Origin: Bog-113 sp965226755
GTDB lineage: Bacteria; Acidobacteriota; Terriglobia; Bryobacterales; Bryobacteraceae
Reading direction: 5' to 3'
Assembly (NCBI GenBank): GCA_965226755.1
Contig: CBDDDT010000003.1
Span: forward strand, 2,356,001 to 2,420,000
DNA length: 64,000 nt
Positions 36,660 through 44,218 of this stretch are shown in pieces. The notes beneath the pieces were generated by a model that ran no database searches, was not told the DNA's origin, and saw only the letters and a list, made by a program, of their open reading frames with translations. Position 1 is the stretch's first letter, and each line of letters begins with the position of its first letter. The translations under genes and the position numbers were made by a program.

Positions 36660-37892
36660 TTAGGCCACGCGAGTTTTCGCGCGGAATAGGCCACCGAACG
36701 CGACGAACGCTTCCGGAACACGGCCCCGCAAAAGCAGCCGCACGATCTCCGCCGCCGCCCACGCCAAATAGAGGAGCGTGATCCCCTCGTGGATATGCAT
36801 GGCCACGCCCGCCGGCATCACCGAAAAACCGAACTGGACCGCCCACAGCACGAAAAGCATGCCCGCTTCCCACCATGCGAGTTTCAGATCCAGCAGAATC
36901 AGTCCCCCCACCAGCGATTGCCCCACCGTCATGAGCAGTTCCAGGCTTTGCTGGCGATCCAACAGAATCGCCGACGGCGCTCCCGCTCCCAGCGACAGCA
37001 CGATGGGCAGCATCGCCGCTAAAAGCGTCCACTGGTTGATGTTGCTCGAAATCATGTTCATCAGCGCCATCGGCGCGCGGTCGATGGATCGCGCCCAATA
37101 AAATGCCGACACCTTCTCCGGGAACTCCGACACAAACGGCGCCACCCACTGCACCGCGACGAACTGCGTGATGCCCGCCACCGACGCCACCGCGAGAAGG
37201 CTGGCTAGAAACGGCTCCGCGATCGCGAATATCAACCCGCCGCCCGCCACGAAAAGGAATGCGATCGCCAAATTCCGAACCGCCGGCCGGGCTTTCACGA
37301 TCGCCCGCGGCACGCGCTCCAGTTCCTCCACGTCCTCGGCGGATTCCGGCGGCAGCCGGTTCAAAAGCCAAAGATAGCCGCCGTAAATCGCGATCAGAAT
37401 CACTGAGTCCCCCAAACCCAGCGAACCCTTGAAGAAAATCGCCACAATCCAGATCAGCGTCGCCAGCAGCGTCAGAACCTGCGCGCTGTCGTGCGCGTCC
37501 AGTTCAATCTTCCGCAAAGGTCCCAGCTTGCGGAGACGGTGGTAAATCGCCGCCGTGACATAGATCAGGGGCCAGCCCACGCCGGTGAGCAGCCGCAACG
37601 CGCCGGTCAGGTTGGAAAGCAGCAGCGGCCTCTGTTGATGCCACGCCAGCACGGCCTCCACCGCGAACTCCGGCAAAGTTTGCAGCCATGCCAGAATCGC
37701 CAGCGCGAACCCCTGGGCGATGAAAAATTGAGCGGATTCCGCCGCCCAGGCAATCAACAGCGAAGCCAGCAGCAAAATCGGAGCTGTCCACAGCAGCGCC
37801 CACGGCGTCCCCATGTGGAGCGTGCTTCCCGCGGCTGCCAGCAGGGCCGTCACTCCCAGGGCACGCCCCGCCAGCGCGGCCGGATTAAACAT
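36660..37892 (-). CDS. Sodium/calcium exchanger (CaCA) family membrane protein
   Basis: 410 residues from ATG 37892, chosen because it clears the nadB stop by 5 bases (the frame extends 20 codons further up). About ten hydrophobic segments. The two inverted alpha-repeats are visible: LPEFAVEAVLAW with SNLTGA, and FVSEFPEKVSAFYWARS with MISSNINQW. The acidic residues in both repeats are the ion ligands of this superfamily. It probably exports a cation in exchange for Na+ or H+; the ion is uncertain. It appears to be in an operon with nadB. Confidence 0.78.
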   Translation of the reverse strand: MFNPAALAGRALGVTALLAAAGSTLHMGTPWALLWTAPILLLASLLIAWAAESAQFFIAQGFALAILAWLQTLPEFAVEAVLAWHQQRPLLLSNLTGALRLLTGVGWPLIYVTAAIYHRLRKLGPLRKIELDAHDSAQVLTLLATLIWIVAIFFKGSLGLGDSVILIAIYGGYLWLLNRLPPESAEDVEELERVPRAIVKARPAVRNLAIAFLFVAGGGLIFAIAEPFLASLLAVASVAGITQFVAVQWVAPFVSEFPEKVSAFYWARSIDRAPMALMNMISSNINQWTLLAAMLPIVLSLGAGAPSAILLDRQQSLELLMTVGQSLVGGLILLDLKLAWWEAGMLFVLWAVQFGFSVMPAGVAMHIHEGITLLYLAWAAAEIVRLLLRGRVPEAFVAFGGLFRAKTRVA

Positions 37893-37897
37893 GCGGT

Positions 37898-39430
37898 TCA
37901 GGCATACGGCTGCGAAACCAGGGATCGCGAAATCAACGACGGTCGTTGCCACTCGTCCGCTTTGTTGGGGAAATCAGTACGGTAATGCGCTCCCCGGCTT
38001 TCTTCCCTGGCTAGCGCGCATTGCGCGATCAGTCCTGCCACCACGTGCATGTTCCGCAGATCGTAATCCCGCAGCCGCGCTTGCGGCATCGGCCTTTGAT
38101 CGAAATTCAACGCGCTCAGCGCCATCGCCAGATTGACGCCATCGCGCACGATCCCGCACTTCTCCCACGCCAGATTCCGCACGAACGCCTCGGTGGTCTC
38201 GGGAAACAGCAGCGGCTCGCGCGCGCCGCGCCGCGGAGCGCTCGCCCCGGCCCATTCGCTCATCGCCCGGCCCGCGCGGCCTCCGAACACCAGCGCCTCC
38301 AGAAGAGAATTGCTGGCCAGCCGGTTGGCGCCATGCACGCCCGTGCAGGCCGCCTCCCCGGCCGCATACAGCCGCTGCGGCGAGGCCGCTCCGTTCAGAT
38401 CCGTCCTCACCCCGCCCATCGCGTAATGCGCCGCCGGATGCACCGGGGCGGCCTGCCGGGAGATATCCACGTCATACCGCAGACACGTTTCCCACACGCG
38501 CGGGAAGCGCTTCTGAATGAAAGCCGGATCGCGATGCGTGAGGTCGAGAAACACATGCGCCGCGCCGGTCCGCTTCAACTCCTCCACAATCGACCGTGAA
38601 ACCACGTCGCGCGGCGCCAGTTCCCCCAGTTCGTGGTAGCGCGCCATAAAGCGCTCCCCGGCGCTGTTCAGCAGATACGCCCCTTCGCCCCGCAGCGCCT
38701 CCGAGAGCAAAAAACGCGGCGCCCCTTCCACGTGCAGCGCCGTCGGATGAAACTGAACGAACTCGATGTCGGCGATCTCCGCCCCCGCCCGCCACGCCAT
38801 CGCCACGCCGTCGCCCGTCGCCACATCCGGATTCGTCGTCTCCCGGTAAACCCGGCCCAGTCCGCCCGTCGCCAGCAGCACCGCGTTCGCCCGCACGTCC
38901 GTCAGTTTGCCCGACGCTTCATCGAACAACAGCGCTCCGCTGATCGCGTCTTCCGTCTTCAGCAGGTCCACAATGGCCGAGAAGCTCCGGAACTTCACGT
39001 TCCCCAGCGCCGCTACTTTTCGCTGCAGCGTCCGTGCGATCTCCCGTCCCGTCGAGTCGCCGTGCGAATGCAGAATCCGGTTGCGGCTGTGCGCGCCTTC
39101 GCGCGTGAACGCCAGTTTCGATCCGTCCTTATCGAACTCCGCGCCCCACTCGATCAGTTGCTGGATTGCTTCCGGTCCTTCTTCCACCAGCGTCCGGACC
39201 GCTTCCCGGTCGCACAATCCGTCGCCCGCGTAGAGCGTGTCCTGCTCGTGCAGTTCGATCTCGTCGTCGTCGCTCAACACCACCGCGACGCCGCCCTGCG
39301 CATACTCCGAAGACGACTCGCGCAAGGTGTCTTTCGCGATCACCAGCACGCTCCCTGCTCGCGCGAGTTCAATCGCCGCGCGCATTCCCGCAATGCCCGC
39401 GCCGATCACCAGGAAGTCCGCGTCCATCAA
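37898..39430 (-). CDS. nadB: L-aspartate oxidase
   Basis: 510 residues. N-terminal FAD motif VIGAGIAGMRAAIELA, the SSEYAQGGVAV flavin loop, and the active-site REGAHSRNRILH and HPAAHYAMGGVRTDLNG segments of the succinate dehydrogenase/NadB flavoprotein family. It oxidises aspartate to iminoaspartate, the first step of NAD synthesis. No nadA or nadC is adjacent. It is divergent from aroB with 56 bases between, and likely co-transcribed with the CaCA gene. Confidence 0.93.
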   Translation of the reverse strand: MMDADFLVIGAGIAGMRAAIELARAGSVLVIAKDTLRESSSEYAQGGVAVVLSDDDEIELHEQDTLYAGDGLCDREAVRTLVEEGPEAIQQLIEWGAEFDKDGSKLAFTREGAHSRNRILHSHGDSTGREIARTLQRKVAALGNVKFRSFSAIVDLLKTEDAISGALLFDEASGKLTDVRANAVLLATGGLGRVYRETTNPDVATGDGVAMAWRAGAEIADIEFVQFHPTALHVEGAPRFLLSEALRGEGAYLLNSAGERFMARYHELGELAPRDVVSRSIVEELKRTGAAHVFLDLTHRDPAFIQKRFPRVWETCLRYDVDISRQAAPVHPAAHYAMGGVRTDLNGAASPQRLYAAGEAACTGVHGANRLASNSLLEALVFGGRAGRAMSEWAGASAPRRGAREPLLFPETTEAFVRNLAWEKCGIVRDGVNLAMALSALNFDQRPMPQARLRDYDLRNMHVVAGLIAQCALAREESRGAHYRTDFPNKADEWQRPSLISRSLVSQPYA

Positions 39431-39486
39431 TAACCTGGATTCTAACAGTGTGCGCCTTGATCCGGGCCGTTTGCTAAAACTGGTCT

Positions 39487-40548
39487 GTGCCGGTATTCGA
39501 AGTCACAACCGCGGGCGGAACGTATCCCGTCGTGGTCGAGCGCGGAGCCGTCTCCCAGCTGCCGCGCTATCTTCCCGCGCCACGGGGGAAACTCTTCCTC
39601 GTCACCGAACCGCGCATCTGGGAACTGCACGAAGCGCTTCTCGCCGGCCTCGGCGCCGCCGTTCTAACCCTGCCGGGCGGGGAAGAGAACAAGCGCCTTT
39701 CGCACCTGGAAGATTTAGCCGGGCAGATGCTGGACGCCGGCGCCGATCGCGATTCCCTGGTCATCGCCTTCGGCGGCGGCATCGTCTGCGACATGGCCGG
39801 TTTCCTGGCCGCCATCTTCATGCGCGGCATCCCCGTCATCCAGGTCCCCACCACGCTGCTCGCGCAAGTCGACGCCTCCGTCGGCGGAAAAACCGGCGTC
39901 AACCTCATTCGCGGCAAGAATCTGATCGGCAGTTTCCATCAGCCCCGCGCCGTGCTGATCGATCCTTCCTTCCTCGCCACGTTGCCCGAACGCGAATACC
40001 GCGCCGGCCTCTACGAAGTCATCAAGTGCGCGGTCATCGCCAGCCCGTCGCTCTTCCAATTGCTGCACGATCGGCGCGACGCCGTGCTCGCCCGCGAGCC
40101 CTCCGTGGCCGACGCCCTCATCGCCGAATGCGTCCAGATCAAGGCCGAAGTCGTCTCCGCCGACGAGCGTGAGTCCGGCCTTCGCCGCATTCTCAATTTC
40201 GGACACACCGTCGGTCACGCCATCGAAGCCGAGACGCAATTCTCCCGCTTCCTCCACGGAGAGGCGGTCGCGTTAGGTATGCGCGGCGCTGTCCATCTCG
40301 CGCACGCCAGGGGCACGCTTCCGGCGTCCGACACTGGCGCCATCCTCGAACTCATCGCGGAATACGGGCCCGTTCCTCCCACCGATGGGATCTCCGTCGA
40401 AGCGGTCTTTCGCCGCCTCGCCAGCGACAAGAAATCCAGGATGGGACAAGTGCACTTCGTTCTGCCCATATCCATCGGCGCCACCGAGGTCGTTTCCGGC
40501 CTGTCGGACATCGCCGTGATGGCCGCCATCGAAAAGGCTCTCGCATGA
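39487..40548 (+). CDS. aroB: 3-Dehydroquinate synthase
   Basis: 353 residues from GTG 39487. NAD-binding FGGGIVCDMAGFLAA, then PTTLLAQVDASVGGKTGVNL (the AroB signature with the active-site Lys), and zinc ligands in NFGHTVGHAIE. It closes DAHP to 3-dehydroquinate, the second shikimate step. The stop overlaps the ATG of ubiE by four bases. Coupling of chorismate supply to quinone methylation would be sensible. Confidence 0.95.
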   Translation: MPVFEVTTAGGTYPVVVERGAVSQLPRYLPAPRGKLFLVTEPRIWELHEALLAGLGAAVLTLPGGEENKRLSHLEDLAGQMLDAGADRDSLVIAFGGGIVCDMAGFLAAIFMRGIPVIQVPTTLLAQVDASVGGKTGVNLIRGKNLIGSFHQPRAVLIDPSFLATLPEREYRAGLYEVIKCAVIASPSLFQLLHDRRDAVLAREPSVADALIAECVQIKAEVVSADERESGLRRILNFGHTVGHAIEAETQFSRFLHGEAVALGMRGAVHLAHARGTLPASDTGAILELIAEYGPVPPTDGISVEAVFRRLASDKKSRMGQVHFVLPISIGATEVVSGLSDIAVMAAIEKALA

Positions 40549-41279
40549 GCCGAACGCTAGGAACCAGCGGCGCCGAACCGCCTGGCGCCCGTGACGAGGC
40601 CCAAGCCTCAAACTGGGTCCGCGACATGTTCGGACGCGTCGCTCCCCGCTACGATCTCGCCAACCACCTGCTCTCGCTCAACATCGATCGCCTCTGGCGC
40701 CGCCGCACCGTTGCTCGCGTGCGCGACATCCTGCAACGCCCCGGCGCCCGCGTCCTCGATCTCTGCTGCGGCACCGGAGACCTCACCGCCGCGCTCGCCC
40801 GCGAATCCGCCGCTTCCGTCATGGGCGCCGACTTTTGCCATCCCATGCTCACCGCCGCCGCATTCAAATCCCGCGCCCCGCTGTTCGAAGCCGATGCGCT
40901 CGCCCTGCCTCTCGCCCGCCGGTCCATCGACCTTTTGACCTGCGCGTTCGGCTTTCGCAACCTGGCCAATTACGATGCCGGATTGACGGAATTCCGCCGC
41001 GTGCTGCGGCCCGGCGGTCGCCTCGCGATTCTGGAATTTTCCCAGCCTCCCAGCCGCGCCTTCGCGGCCCTATATGACTTCTATTCCCGCGCCATCCTGC
41101 CCCGGCTCGGCGGCCTGATCTCCGGCTCGCCCGACGCCTACCAGTACCTCCCCAGCTCCGTTCGCAAATTTCCCGGCGCCGAGGAACTGGCCGCCCGCAT
41201 GCGCGCCGCCCAATTTCAAAACGTCCGCTTTGAGCGCTTCACCTTCGGCATCGTGGCTCTGCACATCGGCGAGGCCTGA
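40545..41279 (+). CDS. ubiE: Demethylmenaquinone/2-polyprenyl-benzoquinol methyltransferase
   Basis: 244 residues, the UbiE/MenG family. The region MFGRVAPRYDLANHLLSLNID is the family N-terminal signature. The SAM-binding loop is VLDLCCGTGDLTAAL, followed by DLLTCAFGFRNLANY. It performs the C-methylation in menaquinone (or ubiquinone) biosynthesis; menaquinone is likelier in this kind of bacterium. It overlaps aroB by four bases. Confidence 0.93.
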   Translation: MSRTLGTSGAEPPGARDEAQASNWVRDMFGRVAPRYDLANHLLSLNIDRLWRRRTVARVRDILQRPGARVLDLCCGTGDLTAALARESAASVMGADFCHPMLTAAAFKSRAPLFEADALALPLARRSIDLLTCAFGFRNLANYDAGLTEFRRVLRPGGRLAILEFSQPPSRAFAALYDFYSRAILPRLGGLISGSPDAYQYLPSSVRKFPGAEELAARMRAAQFQNVRFERFTFGIVALHIGEA

Positions 41280-41282
41280 TCC

Positions 41283-41588
41283 TTACGTCCCGGCCAGGCA
41301 TTTCCGCAGCGCCGTTTCCAGTTCTTCCCGATCCATCGGTGTGCTGATAAATAGCTCCTGCCTCGCGCCCGCGCTTAACGCGATCGCTTTCCACCCGTTC
41401 GTGGTCGGCACCGTGACCCGCACTTTCACCGATCCCTTCGCGTCCCGAACCGGTCGAATCACCCCGGGAATGATCGAGCGGATCTCCGCGTTCTGCCCCA
41501 GCAAAGACTCCAGAACCGGCCGCACGCCGTCAATAATGCTGTGCTCGATTTTCAATTTCCCTTGAGCCGTGCGCAGCCGGAACGACAT
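41283..41588 (-). CDS. Small DUF2103-like protein
   Basis: 101 residues. The segment KIEHSIIDGVRPVLESLL followed by IRSIIPGVIRPVRDAKGSVKVRV resembles DUF2103, a small family described as predicted metal-binding. The match is from memory and the shared part is short. The gene converges on ubiE with a 3-base gap and is divergent from the isocitrate dehydrogenase gene 39 bases away. Confidence 0.5.
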   Translation of the reverse strand: MSFRLRTAQGKLKIEHSIIDGVRPVLESLLGQNAEIRSIIPGVIRPVRDAKGSVKVRVTVPTTNGWKAIALSAGARQELFISTPMDREELETALRKCLAGT

Positions 41589-41627
41589 GCGTTCAGTTTA
41601 GTCCCGAGGCAGGCGATAATTGGAATC

Positions 41628-42647
41628 GTGCCGCGCGCCTCAGCAACCCACGCCGTAACCCTCATACCCGGAGATGGGATCGGCCCGGAAGTGGCCGCCG
41701 CCACTGTTCGCGCCGTCGAAGCCGCCGGTGTTCAGATCGAATGGGAGCGCGTCGACGCGGGCTTGAAAGTGGAGCAGGAGACCGGAAAGGTTCTGCCGGA
41801 AGAGGCCTTCACCTCCCTCGCACGCACGCACGTCGGGTTGAAAGGACCCATCGGCACGCCCATCGGCAAAGGTCACGCCAGCGCCAACGTCGCCCTTCGC
41901 AAGCGCTTGGACCTGTTCGTGAATTTCCGCCCCGTGAAAATGCTGCCGGGATTGAAGACGCGTTTCCAGGACCTTCCGATCGATCTGGTGATCTTCCGCG
42001 AAAACACCGAGGACTTGTATTCCGGAATCGAGCATGAGGTCATTCCCGATGTCGTCGAGAGCCTCAAAGTCATCACCAAAACGGCCTCCATGCGCATCGC
42101 CAAGGCCGCTTTCGAATACGCCCAAAAAGAAGATCGCACCAAAGTCACCGCTCTCCACAAAGCCAACATCATGAAGATGAGCGACGGCCTGTTTCTCCGC
42201 TGCTGCCGTGAGGTGGCCGCGCAGTTCCCCGCCATCGAATACTCCGAACTCATCATCGACAACGCCTGCATGCAGCTGGTGATGCGTCCGGAGACCTTCG
42301 ACGTTCTAGTGGCTCCGAATCTCTACGGCGACATCGTTTCCGATCTCACCGCGGGTCTGGTCGGCGGACTCGGGATCGTGCCGGGCGCGAACCTGGGCGA
42401 TACGTGCGCCGTTTTCGAGGCCGTCCACGGAACCGCCCCCGATATCGCCGGAAAAGGCCTCGCGAATCCCACCGCGCTCATGCAATCCGCGGTGCTCATG
42501 CTGGCCCACCTGGGCGAGAAAGACGCGTCCCGGCGCCTGGACCGGGCTCTGCTCGGCGTCTATGCGGACGGCCAAAACCTGACGGGCGATGTCGGAGGCG
42601 CGGCCGGAACCAGCCAGTTCACTGACGCGGTGATCGCCCGCCTTTAG
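41628..42647 (+). CDS. NAD-dependent isocitrate dehydrogenase
   Basis: 339 residues from GTG 41628, placed just before HAVTLIPGDGIGPEV. The substrate loop VIFRENTEDLYSGIEHEV and the TALHKANIMKMSDG segment mark isocitrate rather than isopropylmalate dehydrogenase. The length fits the short NAD-linked type. GTAPDIAGKGLANPTA is the cofactor-binding region. It converts isocitrate to 2-oxoglutarate in the TCA cycle. It is convergent with gap across 34 bases. Confidence 0.88.
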   Translation: MPRASATHAVTLIPGDGIGPEVAAATVRAVEAAGVQIEWERVDAGLKVEQETGKVLPEEAFTSLARTHVGLKGPIGTPIGKGHASANVALRKRLDLFVNFRPVKMLPGLKTRFQDLPIDLVIFRENTEDLYSGIEHEVIPDVVESLKVITKTASMRIAKAAFEYAQKEDRTKVTALHKANIMKMSDGLFLRCCREVAAQFPAIEYSELIIDNACMQLVMRPETFDVLVAPNLYGDIVSDLTAGLVGGLGIVPGANLGDTCAVFEAVHGTAPDIAGKGLANPTALMQSAVLMLAHLGEKDASRRLDRALLGVYADGQNLTGDVGGAAGTSQFTDAVIARL

Positions 42648-42681
42648 TCGCCGCCCTTCTGCTGACGCCTTCTGCCAAAAG

Positions 42682-43689
42682 CTAAAGGCCTTTCTTGGCC
42701 AGGAAAACCGCCAGATCCACCACGCGATTCGAGTAGCCCCACTCGTTGTCGTACCAGGAAACGATCTTCGCGAAATTCCCGCCCAGCACCTTGGTCAGCA
42801 GCCCGTCGACAATCGAGCTGTTTTCGTTGTGCAGAATATCGCTCGATACGATCGGGTCTTCCGTGTACGCCAGAATACCCTTCATGGGACCTTCCGCCGC
42901 CGTCTGGAATGCCTTGTTGATTTCCTCGGCCGTCGTATCTTTTTCCAGCAGAACCACCAGATCCACCACCGAAACGTCCGGCGTCGGAACGCGCAGGGAG
43001 TATCCGTCCAGCTTGCCTTTCAGATCCGGCAGCACCAGGCCGATCGCCTTCGCCGCGCCCGTCGAACTCGGAATGATGTTTACTGCCGCCGCTCGCGCGC
43101 GCCGCAGATCCTTGTGCGGAAAGTCTAGAATCACCTGATCGTTCGTGTAGCTGTGAACCGTCGTCATCGAACCCTTCAGGATTCCAAAGGTGTCGTGCAG
43201 AACTTTGGCGAACGGGGCCAGGCAATTCGTCGTGCAGGAGGCATTTGAAATGATGTTGTGCTTGGCGGGGTCGTAAGCTCCATCGTTCACGCCCAGCACC
43301 ACGGTGATATCTTCCCCGGTAGCCGGCGCCGAGATAATCACTTTTTTCACTGAGCCGCGCAAATGCTTTTTCGCGTCCGCCGCGTTCGTAAACCGCCCGG
43401 TGGATTCCACGACCACTTCCACGCCCAGCGACGGCCAATCGATCTCCGCGGGATCTTTCGTCGCGAAAACCCGGATCTTCTTATCATTGATGTGGATGTG
43501 GTCCCCGTGCACCTTCACATCCGCATGCAGCCTTCCCATCACGGAATCGTACTTCGTCAAGTGCGCAAGCGTCGCCGAATCGGTGAGATCGTTTACCGCG
43601 ACAACCTCGAAATCGGGATTATGCAGCCCCGCGCGAACCACGTTTCTTCCAATGCGGCCGAAGCCGTTAATTCCAACTTTCACAGGCAT
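42682..43689 (-). CDS. gap: Glyceraldehyde-3-phosphate dehydrogenase, type I
   Basis: 335 residues. N-terminal NAD motif KVGINGFGRIGRNVVRA, the active Cys in SNASCTTNCLAP (about C152), the partner His in VTVV/HSYTNDQ, and C-terminal WYDNEWGYSNRVVD. Full-length GapA-type glycolytic enzyme. A GAGGAGA ribosome site lies about 11 bases before the ATG. A weak promoter pattern lies upstream at 43742-43768. Confidence 0.96.
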   Translation of the reverse strand: MPVKVGINGFGRIGRNVVRAGLHNPDFEVVAVNDLTDSATLAHLTKYDSVMGRLHADVKVHGDHIHINDKKIRVFATKDPAEIDWPSLGVEVVVESTGRFTNAADAKKHLRGSVKKVIISAPATGEDITVVLGVNDGAYDPAKHNIISNASCTTNCLAPFAKVLHDTFGILKGSMTTVHSYTNDQVILDFPHKDLRRARAAAVNIIPSSTGAAKAIGLVLPDLKGKLDGYSLRVPTPDVSVVDLVVLLEKDTTAEEINKAFQTAAEGPMKGILAYTEDPIVSSDILHNENSSIVDGLLTKVLGGNFAKIVSWYDNEWGYSNRVVDLAVFLAKKGL

Positions 43690-43741
43690 GTTTCGAGCTT
43701 TATCTCCTCAAGAGCTGATTGAAATGGGTGGGTAAGTTCTT

Positions 43742-43768
43742 AGAATACCAAACAGCCCCCATTCACAA
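43742..43768 (-). promoter_or_regulatory. Possible promoter for gap
   Basis: On the reverse strand TTGTGA (43768-43763) and TATTCT (43747-43742) are separated by 15 bases, 53 bases before the gap start. Each box matches four of six consensus positions and the spacer is short, so support is weak. Confidence 0.28.
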
Positions 43769-43868
43769 CCGGCTGGCCCGGAAAGTGACATACGCCACGG
43801 AACGGCTTGCGACGCGCCTTTCCGCGAACGAGCCGCCACGCCTAAAATACAAGCCAGGAGTACTTTCC

Positions 43869-44081
43869 ATGCCGAAAGACGCACACAGCAAAGCTGCTGA
43901 ACATCACGAGAATGCGGCCAAGTCCCATCGGGCGGCCGCCAAGCATCACGAGAGCGGCGACCACGAAGCGGGCGGACGCCATTCCGAGGAAGCCCACAAG
44001 CACTCCACCGCTGCTCATGAGCATTCCACGCAGGCTCACAAGAAATCCACTGAGTCGAAAGTCGCGAAGTCGAAGGCGTAA
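43869..44081 (+). CDS. Small His/Lys/Ala-rich protein
   Basis: 70 residues from ATG 43869, with CCAGGAGT about 8 bases upstream as a good ribosome site. Composition is extreme: 13 histidines spaced as HH, SH, KHH, DH, RH and so on between Ala, Lys and Glu. Two imperfect repeats of AAxHHExxxxxH are visible. No signal peptide or membrane segment. Similar short 'KAAEHHENAAKSHRAAAKHH' proteins occur widely and are usually called hypothetical; they may bind metal or act in stress. The frame is open upstream but non-coding in character. Confidence 0.72.
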   Translation: MPKDAHSKAAEHHENAAKSHRAAAKHHESGDHEAGGRHSEEAHKHSTAAHEHSTQAHKKSTESKVAKSKA

Positions 44082-44099
44082 TTCCTAAAGCCGGGCCTG

Positions 44100-44138
44100 G
44101 GGCGGGCCTTGGCTCGCCCTTGGCACGGTTCTATTTTT
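44100..44138 (+). terminator. Possible terminator after the His-rich protein
   Basis: GGGCG (44100-44104) can pair with CGCCC (44115-44119), with three more inner G-C pairs, and TTTTT occurs at 44134-44138. The T run is about 14 bases beyond the stem, so this is only a weak candidate. Confidence 0.28.
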
Positions 44139-44218
44139 CTCTCCCTCCTTTCGATCCCTGCCGCCTCACCGGCCCGCTGAGCCGGTCAAACGGCCTGCAA
44201 CTGATACACTCCGAACAC

